In this document: piece after piece, positions 49,251-62,545 of the stretch
Layout of the letters: each line of letters opens with the position of its first letter
Position numbering within the stretch: position 1 is the stretch's first letter
Notes under the pieces: generated by a model
Databases searched by the model: none
What the model saw: the letters and a program-made list of their open reading frames with translations, nothing else
Told to the model about the DNA's origin: nothing
NCBI GenBank assembly: GCA_037176705.1
Contig: CM073887.1
Span: forward strand, 26,601,501-26,665,500
Direction of reading: 5' to 3'
Length of the DNA: 64,000 nt
From: Molossus alvarezi
Lineage: Eukaryota; Chordata; Mammalia; Chiroptera; Molossidae
Program-made: the position numbers and the translations under genes

Positions 49251-51927
49251 CTTTTAGGGGAAATAAAATTGCAGAGCACAACAGCAAAGCAACCTTCGTT
49301 AATCCTGTTGTTCTGCTCTTTTCTGCTTCATCCATCCCACAGGCCCAATTTCAGCAGTAGAAAAGACGCTCCCTTTTACAAGACCACTAGGACTGCTCAC
49401 CCTGACTTTTTAAAAAAGTTGGAATTATTTTTCTGCTGGAAATACACTATCTAAATATTATTTGCAGTGGATTCCTGAGTGTATGATTTAAGCGACTGCT
49501 AGCCACAGAAAACCACGTCCTGTGTGACCTCTCGACCTGAGCTTAAGCTAATCTTCTAAGGATCAGACGGGAGCAGGATCAGTGCTATTTATATGCCCAT
49601 CATTTTTTTACTTTCAGGGAAAGTCTGCAAAAAGTACCTCCAAGGGACTTGCTCAGGAGATGTGCGAGAAAAGATGTTTTCTTTGCTTCCGATTTCAAAA
49701 GTCCTAAGAACCTTCTTCCTTTCTGTCAAACTCCCCTGCTTTATACCTTCCCTTTACTGATGTAGTCACTGGACTGAGGCACAGAAGAAACTGGGGCAGC
49801 CCATTATGAAAGGAAACAGGGTTTTGGGAGCCAGACGAACATCAGAGCCTGCTCTGCAGTCCTTTGAGAAGACTGCACTGTTGGAGGCATTCTGGTCCTG
49901 CCCCATTTCTTAACCCAACAAGCTCTGAAGCTTCAGTCACTCAAAAGAGCTTGGCTCACAACCCATAAGAGTAGATGGGCACACTGAACTCTGAAAAAAA
50001 ATTTATATCTATATCTATATCTATCTAATCGTTTAAAGGAGAAATGGCAAATGCGTGGTCACTTAGCCCCCAGTGTTTGGTGTGGCTGTCGCTGTGTACT
50101 CTCTATTTGAATTTCAATGCTGTGGGATAGCCCCTGCTCTCCCTGTTCAGCCACAGGTGGCACCACTCCCTCACCTGCTGTACTTGGTTCAGTTTGCAAC
50201 TTGTGATTTTCAAATTCAGAACATTTCCAGTATGGTTTTGCTTCTGTGACTCTCTAGGAAATTGCCCTCAGGAACAAACCTTCCCCAACATGTCTGTTGT
50301 ATTTGTGAGGAGATACTAATAATGACAGTAGCAATGCTTTAGGTTGACATAAAGATAGGACTGTAAAGGTCATTTTATAGAAGATATTAATGTGTGAAAA
50401 GAAAACGCAAGGCACATATGAGTTAGCAAAAGAAAAGGCAAGTATATTTTTATCTTCCTCTGTCTTCAGGAATAAATTAGCCCACAATACAGATTCTGCT
50501 ATCACCAGAATACAGAAGGGCGGGATTCTTTTAAGCCTACTGACATGTCTCATGAGGTAGAGAAGACCTACAGATTAATTACAGCAATTGTTGGATGTAT
50601 AAATGCGACTTCTGGTGTCAGACCCTACAAGGAATCAAAAAACAAATAAAGCAGCATTCCCAAACTCAGGGAATGTAGAGTCCAGGGGACACAGAGGTAC
50701 ACAGGACAGTGTTCAGGAATAAGGCAACAATGAAGGAATGTTGGACCATAAACAACCGGCTTCCAGATTCTAAACTGAAATATTCCTACAGCCTCTCTGG
50801 CCCCTCTCTGACCCTTTGCCCTCCCAAAGCCAGAATTATCTTTTCAAACACAACCTCCATAAGATCCCCTCTAAGACCTAAAAATGCAGCAGTTAACTTC
50901 CCACTTGCATTTACCATAAAACCCAAAAGTTCTCTATACGATTTTTAACTCCCAGGTGGTCTTGTCTGATCCACCTCCCTGCCTCCCGGGGCACCAGTCT
51001 CCCCTCGTCTTTCACCAGACTTCCTTCGGCCACAGGGCTCTTGCCCATGATGCGCTCTTGCCTATGATGTGCTCTTCTCATGGACATTTTGACTTCACAG
51101 CCTTCTGATGGTGGATAAATACAGTTTTCTCAGAGTATGTATAGTCTAAGTACAGTTCCTTTGTTATTTTTAATATCTCAGTTTAAAAATATGCATTAAT
51201 CAGTGTGATTACTTGTTTAAGTCCCCACCCGAAGACTGCATGGTCTATTGGTACAAAAAGTAGCAATTAAGTAAATCCATGAGTAAATGAGTCAATGAAT
51301 GGTTTTGCTTTTCAATCCCATCCTCCCAGCGGCATGACTGACAGCACAGCATGCCCTTGAGATGCAGGTGCAACCAGGGCCGAACACCTTTCTGGAACGG
51401 GGAAGGGCATAAATGAATAACTAAAGGGAACTTGAGTCGGTGTCGGGGAGCCCGCACCCCGTGAGGAGGACTCAGTGCTTGTTAATATATCCGACATTCT
51501 CAGACAGGCCTGGAAATTCTTCTTTGGGAATGAAGGCAGCAGTGTTGTGAACAGCTGATTCGCCAGGAAGAAGATTAATCTCCATGGTCACAGCCACAAA
51601 ACCTCCCTAGGCAAGCAGCTTCCTGGGCTATTTTTGTTGTAAAATCTAAACAAAGGGTTCTGAAGAGACTGCATTCAGAAACAGAGATAAAATTGAAGGC
51701 TTTGAACTTTGAATAAACCTCCCTATGTCAATTTAACTTCAACTTTTAACAAAGAAGTGACAGCTTTTCATCATCACTTAATTATCTTTTCTGGGGCTAT
51801 ACAGATAGAGTTTACAACAGGTTGTGAAATGACGCATGCAATGTCTGTTTCCAGCGTCTACAGAACAAATCCCAGGTTTAGCAGGTACGTCATTCTGTGG
51901 ATACAGTGGGTAATGCCCATGTAGGAT
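49251..51927. other. CPE: CPE intron 1, unassigned
   Basis: Mixed sequence. 50800-51060 is CT-rich and may be an old LINE-like repeat of the kind seen near 4040. A short ATCTAT run is at 50005-50027. No gene seen. Confidence 0.45.
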
Positions 51928-52019
51928 GCTCATCCCTCTCTTAGCAACAGGAAGAAAAGGCATTGAGACACGTACCAAGCTCATCCGCCTCATAGCAACG
52001 GGAAGAAGAGGCACTGAGA
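51928..52019 (+). repeat. 51-bp tandem duplication
   Basis: Two copies beginning 'gctcatcc' at 51928 and 51979 share about 41 bp with a few substitutions ('tagcaacaggaagaaaagg' against 'tagcaacgggaagaagagg'). Confidence 0.85.
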
Positions 52020-53109
52020 ACTATTGTCAGTACACTTGAGGATGGTTGTTTTTACGTTCACCTAACTTTCCTCACTAATTCATTTTCCTTTTACACAGCA
52101 GTCCCGTTCCTGCAACTGAGGAATCATCATCTTTGCACAGGATGCACTGGATCAGCTCAGGAAACACAGTTTCCCTGTTGCCCCCATTTTTCCACAGTTT
52201 CCTGTAACTATCTGGTTTCCCGTCACTTTGAAGGGCACACAATCATCAATCAAGCCATCACTAAATGATAATCACCTCACAAACCAAGTCCAGCTGGGTG
52301 GGCTGAGTGTCTGTCTTCTATCTGTATCATGGAGTAATGTACCTGATTGGATTTGTTTTCTCAGCAGAACAGATAAGAATAACTTACAAGTTTTTAAAAA
52401 TAAGCTCCAAATTTTTACTGAAATCAGAAATAAGTCAATAAATTCCAAACCAGAGAGGAAAATGATTTTAAGTCCCATACTTACAACTTTTAATTTGCCC
52501 CAACTGTGTATTAATGTGTTTTGAAATAACTAAATCAGTAAAAAAAAAAAAAAAAAAAAATACCCTTAAAGAAATTACACGACCACAAACCCACACCCTT
52601 TAGGCTTAGCATGTAGGTGAAGTCTGGAGCCGACTGGTTAGCAAAGCCCCCAAATGGTAGGCATTAACCACCTTAAAGGGACCAGAGAGTCCCTAAAGCA
52701 GAAGTCCACGGGCTCAATAGGCTGAGCCTGAAAAAAAGAGCCAAATAAAGGAGCAGAAGTAAAAAACTAATACTGTCTGCCTTTCCTATAAAAAGGAAAA
52801 TTTTCCTCTACCCCTTTGTTTGATCCAAAGGTCAGCCTGTCTGTCTCTCTAATATTTTCTCCTCTTGAAATGGCTGACTGGCTGACCACTGGGTAGAGTT
52901 ATTGATCAGAAAACATTTAAGTTCCCTTTCAAATCTGAGAGTCAATTATTCAATGGCCTCCATATGGGAAGAAAACAGCAGAGGGAAAATATCTAATGAA
53001 AAATTAAATAAATGTGAAAGTGAGCTGTGAATCATGAAATTCTACATAAGTATACCATCACTATTTAGGAAAAAAATAAGTAGGTTAAGGATAGATATTT
53101 TAAGAAAGG
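52020..53109. other. CPE: CPE intron 1, unassigned, with a 21-bp poly(A) run
   Basis: A 21-base A run at 52540-52560 may be a retroposon tail, but I see no body I can name. No gene seen. Confidence 0.45.
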
Positions 53110-53250
53110 ATTTTTTAAAAATTACAGCTGACATACAACATAGTGATTTATATATCTTACAAAGAGATCAACACAATTAGTCACCTTACAAAGTTATTAC
53201 AATAGTATTAACTATATTCCCTATGCTGTACATCATCATGATTTGGGCAA
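53110..53250 (-). mobile_element. Old L1 3'UTR fragment
   Basis: 'cagctgacatacaacatagt' and 'tactatattccctatgctgt'-type blocks are the reverse orientation of the 3'UTR family seen at 36140-36360. Diverged. Confidence 0.55.
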
Positions 53251-53454
53251 AAAAGAAAGAACTTGCTTCTAGTAACGAAAATGCTTCCATCCTTCATTCT
53301 ACAAAAAAAGATGAATTCACATTCAGATGAATCTATTCTTTCTCTAGCATCAAATTATTGCCAAAATGTAAGTCCACTCACTCATTTGAAAATTATATAA
53401 CTCACTGATTATGCAGTTCTTAGAACTGGTGACAATTGCAAAATACATGTTCCT

Positions 53455-53640
53455 AGTACAATCGGCCCTCATTTATCGCGGTTAATCAGTTCCATACTCT
53501 ACTGAGATAAATGAATTTCCGCGAAGTAAGATTCTTTCTTTATACACAGTCGTCCCTCGCCACTTTGCACTTTGATGGTCACGGCTTCACTCTATCATAG
53601 CTTGAAAAAACCGTGACAGAGCGAAGCTGCAAACCTGCAA
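53455..53640. mobile_element. Tigger-like DNA-transposon fragments with internal palindrome
   Basis: 'ggccctcatttatcgcggtt' with 'aatttccgcgaagta', followed by 'acagtcgtccctcgccactt', are CpG-rich blocks typical of ends and interior of non-autonomous pogo/Tigger elements. Arms 53582-53600 and 53611-53629 form an imperfect palindrome around a 10-base loop. No transposase coding is present. The family name is my best guess. Confidence 0.5.
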
Positions 53641-55220
53641 TGTACTAAACACATTGCTGAATTAAGTATAATATCCAAAAATAAAACCTCATTTCTCAGA
53701 CATCATGGTAAAATGTGCACACAACCAGTAATTTTGAGAAATAGACAAATAGCTAGACGAGCAGCATAATCACGGAACTGATTTTGATTCACAACTAGTT
53801 GGAAACACCTTTGGAACAGATGGGCGTTTTCATCAATGATCTCCCTCTCTCAGTGGTAAACCTGGGGTTCAGACATTAGCGCTATTATTGCTTCCACTTG
53901 TTTGACGTTCTAACATATAGCCTATAAGTCATTCTTGCAGAATGAACCCTGCAAGTTTCTAGAACTTGTCAACAAGAACATCATTAACTGGCTCATGTTT
54001 TAGCACATCTTAGCAGCCTAAAATACTGAGTATATTTCTAAAAGAAATTCAAATCTCCAGAGGCCAAATAAACAATGAAAGGAGGTGGGTATGTTTATAA
54101 AAATAGATTCTTCTTGTACCTACAAAATGAGGAAAAAATAAAGGAAGGGAGGAAAAGAAACAAAGGAAAAGCAAAAGAGTACAAACAAACCATAGTTCTC
54201 AATACATGTTAGCTAACAATTCTGATAGTTCTCTGAACCAAAGAGAAAATGGTAGATCATCCTAGTGAACCAAGTCATGATTACAAAAAGTAATGGAAAA
54301 CCACAAGTCCATTTCCACCGATCATTTATGCCTATGAATGAACAACTCATCCTATTTCAAAGGTGAGTCAATGAGAGGATGAGTAACAGTGATGTCATCA
54401 GAACCTGTGTGGGTGGAAAATGTCAAGCATTTCTAGCAGACACGAATGAATGAGAAAGAAAAACTTCAATTTTCTATTAAGCAGATAAAGTGGTGGCAAC
54501 ATTAACTACCCAAAACAAAATTAGCAATGTAAAATCTTAATTGAACAATCTCTTTACAGAAACTCCTTGGAACTGTGTTTTTAATTCTCTCAGGAAAAAG
54601 GTAACTCAAATGTCATTGATTTGTCAAAACATCTTCAGGATGTTATTTTTTTTCAACCTCATAACTAAAGACTTGTAGTGCTACACATACACCAGTCTCA
54701 GAAGCAACTGCCAATGCAACAGATTATTTGTAAAGGAGAGCAAAGGGCCAAAAGATGCTTGTGGGTCTTTCCGCAGTACTTAGCACCAGAAAGGCCGTAC
54801 CTAGCTGGTACCAATTCCCTGTGGGAGGACTGGGTCGACTCCAGGCCTCCCTCCGAATTATTCCATATCAGGGCATGCACAAAGCATCCTGTTTTGTTCA
54901 AAGTTTTGAAAGAAAATTGTGCTGACTTAGAACTCTTTGTCAGAATCATTATGCTTCTTATTCATATAGATTTCTGAGCTCCATTTCCAGAGATCACACT
55001 TCAGAAGATCTAGAGGTAATTCGGATGCCCTCCCAGGACCCGCATGATTTGGGACGTTAAGTGCAGGGAAAGTCTAGTTATGGGACAAAGTTCAATGACA
55101 CCTGCAGACAGGTAAAATTCCAATGGCCTGAGGTCACTGAGATACAGATTGTACACGGGTGATGGTTCTTAACAATTTATGGATCATGGATTTCTGAGAA
55201 TTTGCTTGAAACAAAACTAT
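53641..55220. other. CPE: CPE intron 1, unassigned
   Basis: AT-rich sequence with no recognisable gene or repeat. A 99-codon open frame at 54678-54977 shows no domain. Confidence 0.5.
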
Positions 55221-56033
55221 GAGAGATTCCAAAATGGCGGAGGAGTGAACGGAAGCTACACAGACCGTCTCCCAGGACCAAACTGGAATTACAATTAAAA
55301 TACAGACAAATCGACAGGAAAAAGCAACAGAAAAGCAGCTTGCGAGGACCATATAACCAGGGACACTGACTCGATCCTGGTAGGATTGTGAAGGCGCGAG
55401 ACGGGGCTGGGAGCCCACGGTCGGCAGCTCGGCAGCAGCCTTAGCTGGGAGCGGCGCCCTCGGGTTACACTCCCAGGCGGCCCCACAGCGCAGCCGGGAC
55501 AGAGGCTGAAACAGCCACAGCCACTCACCTTGGGCTCCGGCAGAGGGAGGGCGGACTGGACTGGAACTGTGTCGGGACACTCGGGATTTGGAGGGCACTC
55601 AGAGCTTTTGCTGAGTTGCAGCCACGCAGGACGGTGGCCATCTTGCTCCTTCCCAGGGCTCTGAGAAGAGGCAGCAGCCCCTCCCTCGGAGATCCAACCC
55701 CACCCTGTGGGCCACTGAAATACAAACTGAGGCTCATTTACAACCAGCATCTGCCCCACCCTCGGAAAATCACCTTACACTGAGCACCTGAGGGAGTTTT
55801 TCAATCAACTATCGACCCAAAACTCTTCAAGTAATCTGGACTGCTAGCTTCCAGGCAAAAAGCTAGAGGATACCAGTACCATTCCTGGGCTAGCAACTCT
55901 AACCAGGAAAGTAAGACTTGACAGTGGTGTTTAACGTGGATCCTCCCTCGCTCATCTAAACCCAGGAGAGGGAGCCACAAACAGCAGAACACCAACACCC
56001 ACAGGGAAAACTTGGCAAGCTCCAAAGCCCACT

Positions 56034-56920
56034 GTGATAGCCCAAATGGTGAAACACAGAAACAAAAGCCGAATGGAAGAGCAAGAGACCTCAACCGAAG
56101 ATGATATCAATGTGGAGCAGTTAGGCAAGTTAACAGAGCTAGAATTCAGAGCCATGATCTTGAGGAAGCTCAACAACATGAGTAAGGAAATAGAGATGCT
56201 GAAAATAAACCAACTGGAAATTAAAAACTACCAAGAAGAGATCAAGAGTGACATTTCAGAAATAAAGAACACATTGGAAGGTCTAAAGAGCAGAGTAGAG
56301 GAAGCTGAGGATCAGTGAATTAGAAGATAGGGTAGAAAAAATCAACCAATCAGAAAACCAAAAGGGAAAAAACAATTAAAAAACAGAAAACAGCTAAAGA
56401 GAACTGTGGGACAACTGGAAATGTAATAATATTCACATCATAGGAGTCCCCGAAAAAGAAGAAAATGAGTAAGGGTTAGAGAATATATTCCAAGAAATAG
56501 TGACAGAATACTTCCCTAATTTGGTGAAGGAAGAAGTCATCGAAGTTCAAGAAGCACAGAGAGCCCCAAGTAAGAAGAACCCAAACAGGCCCACACCAAG
56601 ACACACAGTAATTAAAATGCCAAAAATTAAAGACAAAGAATCCTAAAAGCAGCAAGAGATAAGCAACAGGTTACCTACAAAGGGAACCCCATAAGGCTCT
56701 CAGCTGACTTCTCACAAAAAACACTACAGGCCAGAAGGAAATGGCATGAAGTAATCAAGGTCATGAAAAACAAGGATCTGAATCCAAGACTACTCTACCC
56801 AGCAAGGCTGTCATTCAAAATAGAAGGTCAAATAAGGAGCTTCCCAGACAAAAAAAAAGACTAAGGGAATACATTAGCACCAAACCAGCACGGCAAGAAA
56901 TGTTAAAAGGACTGCTGTAA
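56034..56920 (+). pseudogene. L1-C ORF1 remnant
   Basis: The open N-terminal part (94 codons: MIAQMVKHRNKSRMEEQETS, then a coiled coil with EIEMLKINQLEIKNYQEEIK) ends with a frameshift at about 56318. RRM-like and C-terminal fragments follow in other frames up to MLKGLL, stop. Confidence 0.9.
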
Positions 56921-56970
56921 TTAGTAGAAGAAACAGGAAAAATATATAACCAAACTAAACAAAAACAAAA

Positions 56971-59900
56971 ATGGCAATAAATAAGTACATATCAATAATC
57001 ACCTTAAATGTAAATGGACTGAATGCTCCAATAAAAAGACACTGAGTAGCTAATTAGATAAGAAAGCATGACTCATCTAGATGCTGTTTACAAAAGACCC
57101 ACCTCACAACAAAAGACTCACATAGGTTAAAAGTGAAGGGATGGAAAAAAATTTCCAAGCAAACAAAAAGCAAAAAAAAGCTGGGGTATCAATACTCCTA
57201 TCTGATAAATTAGATTTCAAAATGAAGAACATAACTAGAGACAAAGAAGGCCACTACATACTATTGAAAGGATCTATCCAACAGGAAGATATAACCTTGA
57301 TAAACATATATACACCCAATATAGGAGCACCAAAATATATTAAAAGTCTTCTGGAGGACTTCAAAGGAGAAATCGACAACAATACAATCATAGCAAGGGA
57401 CTTCAACACCCCGTTGACACCACTGGATAGATCCTCTAGACAAAAAATTAGCAAGAAAACAGAGACTCTAAATGAAGCACTAGACCAAATGGATTTAATA
57501 GATATCTACAGAGAATTACACCCCAAAACTACAGAATTCACATTCTTCTCAAGTGCACATGAGACATTCTCATAGATAGACGACATGATAGGACACAAAC
57601 TAAATGTCTACAAGTTCAAGAAGATTGAAATCATATCAAGCATCTCCTCAGATCACAATGGCATGAAACTAGAAATCAATTGCAACAAAAACATGCAAAG
57701 ACATTTGAACACATGGAGGCTAAAGAGCATGTTATTAATCAAAGAATGGCTTACCAAGGAGATCAAGAAAAAAATTAAAAACTTCCTGGAAACCAATGAA
57801 AATGAACACACAACAACACAAAATCTCTGGGATGCAGCGAAAGCAGTTCTGAGAGGGAAGTTCATAGCACTACAGGCCTACTTTAAGAAACAAGAAAAAT
57901 TTCTAATTGACTATCTAACCTCACAACTTAAAAAATTAGAAAGCAAACAAAAAGAAAACCCCAGAGCAAGTAGAAGGAAGAAAATAGTAAAGATCAGAAT
58001 AGAAATAAATAACATTGAGACCAAATAAACAATTCAAAGGATCAATGAAACAAAGAGCTGGTTTTTCGAAAAGATAAACAGGATTTATGGACCATTAGCT
58101 AGACTCACCAAGAAACAAAGAGAGAGAACCCAAATACACTAAATCAGAAGTAACAACTGACACCACAGAAATACAAAAGATCCTTAACAACTACTATGAA
58201 CAATTTTATGGCAATAGATTCGACAATCTAAGCAAAATGGACAAATTTCTAGAAACACAGACTCCCAAAACTGGACCCGGAAGAGATAGAAAACTTGAAC
58301 AGACCAATAACAACTAAGGAAATTGAAGAGGTAATCAAGACTCTCCCAGCAAAGAAAAACCCAGGCCCAGATGGCTTCACGGGGGAGTTTTACTGAACAT
58401 TCAAAAAAGAACTAACACTCACTCTCTTCAAACTATTTCAAAAAATTCAAGAGGAAGGAAGACTTCCAAACTCGTTTTATGAGGCCAGCGTAATTCTAAT
58501 TCCAAAATCAGAAAAAGACACTACAAAGAAAGAAAACTACAGGCCAATATCCCTGATGAACAGAGATGCCAAAATCGTGAACAAAATACTAGCAAATTGG
58601 ATCCAGCAATACATCAAAAAAATTATTCACCATGACCAAGTGGGATTCATCCCAGGGATGCAAGGCTGGTACAATATTCGCAAATCAATAAACGTGATAC
58701 ACCACATAAACAAAATGAAGAATAAAAACCACATAATCATATCAATAGACGCTGAAAAATCATTTGACAAAATCCGGCATCCATTTCTGATAAAAATGCT
58801 CAGCAATGTGGGAATAGAGGAAGCATATGTCGACATAATAAAAGCCATATATGAAAGACCTACAGCCAACATCATACTCAATGGAAAAAAACTAAAATCA
58901 TTTCCCTTAAGAATAGGAACAAGGCAAGGATGCCCACTTTTGCCACTTATTTAACATTGTACTGGAAGTCTTAGCCACAGCAATCAGACATGAAGAAAAA
59001 ATAAAAGGTATCCAAATTGGAAAGGAGGAAGTAAAACTGTCATTTGCAGATGACATGATATTATATATAGAAAACCCTAAAGACTCCATCAAAAATCTAC
59101 TAGACTTAATAAATGAATTTGGCAAAGTAGCAAAATAAAAAATTAATGTCAAGAAATCGATGGCATTCTTATACACCAAGGATGAACTCACAGAACGAGA
59201 AACTCAGAAAAAAAATCCCATTTACCATCACGGCAAAAAAATTAAGATACCTAGGAATAAACTTAACCAAAGAAGTAAAGGACCTATTTGCAGAAAACTA
59301 CAGGACATTGAAAAAAGAAATAGAGGAAGATATAAAATAGTGGAAGCACATACCTTATTCATGGATTGGAATAATTAACATCATTAAAATGTCCATATTA
59401 CCCAAAGCAATCTATAGATTCAATGCAATCCCCATCAAAATACCAACGACATATTTCACAGAACTAGAACAAATACTTCAAAAGTTCATATGGAACCAAA
59501 AAAGACCCCGAATAGCCACAGAAATTTTGAAAAAGAACAAAGTACGTGGAATCACAATACCAGATATCAGGTTATACTATAAAGGGACTGTAATCAAAAC
59601 AGCCTGGTACTGGCAGAAGAACAGGCATATAGACCAGTGAAACAGAACAGAGAACCCAGAAATGGACCCAAGGCAATACGCTCAATTAATATTTGACAAA
59701 AGTGGCAAGAGCATACAGTGGAGTAAAGACAGCTTCTCTAATAAATGGTGTTGGGAAAATTGGACAGCTACATGCAAAAAAATAAAACTAGACCATCAAC
59801 TTACACCATACAAAAAAACCCCTCAAAATAGATAAAAGACTTAAATGTGACCCGTGAATCTATAAAAATTCTAGAAGAAAATGTAGGCAACAAAATTTCG

Positions 59901-61021
59901 GACATCATATGCAGCAGAATTTTCACTGATACATCACCTAAGGCAACAGAAACAAAGGAGAAAATGAACACATAGGACTACATCAAACTAAAAAGCTTCT
60001 GCACAGCAAAGGAAACAACCACCAAAATGGAAAGGCAACCCACTGTATGGGAGAACATAATTGCCAATGATATATCAGATTAGGGGTTAATTTCCAATAT
60101 ATAGAGAGAGTACTCATACAACTCAACAAAAGAAAGACAAAGAACCCAATTAAAAAATGGGCAGTGGAGCTGAATAGATACCTCTCCAAACAGGACATAC
60201 AAATGACCAAGAGACATATGAAGAAATGCTCAACATCACTAATCATCAGAGAGATGCAAATTAAAACAACAATGAGGTATCACCTCACACCTGTCAGAAT
60301 GGCCACCATCAACAAGTGTTGGTGAGGGTGTGGAGAAAAGGGGACTCTAGTGCACTGCTGGTGGGAATGCAAACTGGTGCAGCCACTATGGAAAACAATA
60401 TGGTGTTACCTCAAAAAATTAAAAATTGAACTTCCGCCCTGGCCAGTTTGGCTCAGCGTTTAGAGTGTCGGCCTGCGGTCCAAAGAAACCCGGGTTTGAT
60501 TCCCGCTAGGGGAGCGTTCCTCGGTTGCAGTTTGTCCCCCGCCCTGGTTGGTCGTGAGGGTAGCAGCCACTGGATGTGTCCCTTTCATGTCGATGTTTCT
60601 CTCTCTCTCTCTATCTTCCTCTCTCTCCCTCCCACTCTACCTGAACAAAAAATGGAGAATGTCCTCGGGTGAGGATTAAAAAAAAAAAAATTGAACTTCC
60701 ATCTGACCCAGTGATCCCGCTTCTAGGAATATACCCTAAGAAGCCTGAAACACCAATCAGAAAGAATATATGTACCCCCATGTTCATAGCAGCACTATTT
60801 ACAATAGCTAAGATCTGGAAACAGCCAAGTGCCCTTCAGTAGACGAATGGATCAAAAAGCTGTGTTACATATACACAATGGAGTACTATGCAGCTGTAAG
60901 AAAGAAAGATCTCTTATCCTTTGAGACGACATGGAGGGACCTGCAAAGTATTATCCTAAGTGAAACAAGCCAAGCAGAAAAATACAAATACCACATGATC
61001 TCACTTATATATGGAACATAA
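56971..61021 (+). pseudogene. L1-C ORF2 remnant, split by a SINE
   Basis: Endonuclease (57141-57575 and 57585-58028, with IIARDFNTPL and SDHNGMKLE), reverse transcriptase (58556-58954, GFIPGMQGW and RQGCPL) and later parts lie in several frames. A deletion near 58950 shifts the frame just before the FADD segment. In IIARDFNT the usual Gly is replaced by Arg. A SINE splits the C-terminal part at 60435. Confidence 0.92.
60435..60684 (+). mobile_element. Ves SINE inserted in L1-C ORF2
   Basis: Full-length first-subfamily SINE with perfect 15-bp duplications 'aaaaattgaacttcc' at 60420-60434 and 60685-60699. Confidence 0.96.
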
Positions 61022-61288
61022 TGAATATAACATTCTGAGGAATAGGGTAGACCCAGAAACACGGAAGTAGGGTACAGACTGACAGCCCTCAGAAGAGGGG
61101 GTGATGGGGGGTGGGAAGAGATAAACCACAGAACTTATATGTATGTATGCATAACCAATGGACATGGACAACAAAGCCGGGACAGGGCAGGGGGGATGGG
61201 GAGGAGGGTGTCAATGGGGTGAAAAGGAGAAACATCTGTAACAAAAATAAAATTTAAAAAAAAGAAAGAAAGAAAGAAACAAAACTAT

Positions 61289-61564
61289 AAATTCTTTTTC
61301 TTCGCATTTCAAAAAATTTCCCCAAAGATTTTACAAACTTAAGGAACCTTATACTAGACATTTACATCTCAGAATTGGGAAAGAGGAAAATCACAGCCAC
61401 CATAAAATAAATATCAACATACATCTCTTGCACAGGCTTATTTTTTAATCTTGGACAAAGAAGAGACGATTTCATGTGCTTCGTTACTATAAACAAAACA
61501 CAGCAGCATGTCAACAACATAGCACTGTTTTGTTTTTTTTAAGTTGGGGGATTGAGGAGCACGG
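61289..61564. other. CPE: CPE intron 1, short unassigned segment
   Basis: Nothing recognised. Confidence 0.5.
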
Positions 61565-61795
61565 ACTTAGGTGAAACAGATCTGGGTTTGAATATCTGGT
61601 CAAAATAGTATATATATCTAACTTTGAGCAAGTAATCCCTTACCCTAATTTTCATATTCTTTTCTGTAAATTGGATTACTAAAATCTCTTCTGTGGAGTT
61701 GATGAGGGGATTAAATGAGAAAATATATAGATAGATAAAACATTTTGCACCATGCCTCACAACTAGTAGGTAACCAATCAATCGATATTATATTG
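61565..61795 (+). repeat. MIR fragment
   Basis: 'cagatctgggtttgaatatc', 'ctttgagcaagtaatccctt', 'tttctgtaaattggattact' and 'gatgaggggattaaatgaga' are MIR core blocks in order. Confidence 0.82.
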
Positions 61796-61964
61796 CCCAT
61801 GATTCACCTTGTTTACATAATATGAACAATTTTTTTCTATTCAAGACATATAGAAGTTTCCAACAAGATTATGATGTACCTGGATCTTTCAAAGAGCTAT
61901 GAAACCTAAGGGGGTTTGGAAAATTAACCAATCCTTCCAGGAGTACAGATAATATTAGCCTCGT

Positions 61965-62140
61965 GTCAACCCATCCCATATGGCAGGCTCCTCATACTTG
62001 GATGCACCAGAATCGCCTGAAGGTCCTGTTCAAATGCAGGTTGCAATTCAGCAGGTCTGGAGTGGGGCCTGAGAGCCTAAAGCTCCAGTAAGTTCCCAGG
62101 GTATACCATGCTGCTGGCCTGGGGGCCACTCTTTGATGTA
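61965..62140. repeat. MER5A-like hAT fragment
   Basis: 'ggatgcaccagaatcgcctg', 'ttcagcaggtctggagtggg' and 'gcctgagagcctaaag' match the MER5A pattern. An ancient non-autonomous DNA transposon. Confidence 0.7.
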
Positions 62141-62545
62141 AAAAGGTTATTTAGAACTTCTAAAACCAAGAGTGGGCAGAGAAAGAGACAGCAAGAGACA
62201 CTGACTTTTAAATAATAAAAGAACTCTTTAGAACCATGAGTACTTTGTCTTATTGTTGGCTCACTCCAATCAACGTGAGTGCCCACCCACCAAAAGGCAC
62301 ACCCAGCAGAATTTTGGAGGCCACAAAGTGATCTCAGGTCCAAGATTCACTATAAATGTTAAACTGCATGACCCAAAAAATATCTGCTAAGGTGTACTGA
62401 ATGCAAGGTTAAATGCAGGAAGATGGTAGAATCCTATAGGGCTTACTGAAATACCCCTTTCATGCTCCAGAACTATTCAGATTACAGGAAAGTGTATGGC
62501 TCCTCTCGATTTTTAAATTCAATTTTTAAAATTTAAATAGACGTT
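62141..62545. other. CPE: CPE intron 1, unassigned
   Basis: Nothing recognised before the SINE insertion site. Confidence 0.5.

Larger units (their letters stand above)
55221..61275 (+). mobile_element. L1-C: full-length LINE-1 in CPE intron 1
   Basis: It begins 'gagagattccaaaatggcgg' and ends with the 3'UTR 'ggagaaacatctgtaacaaa' and an A-rich GAAA tail. Perfect 13-bp duplications 'gaaacaaaactat' lie at 55208-55220 and 61276-61288, so both ends are defined. It is antisense to CPE and holds a later SINE in ORF2. Both ORFs have lesions. Confidence 0.97.
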
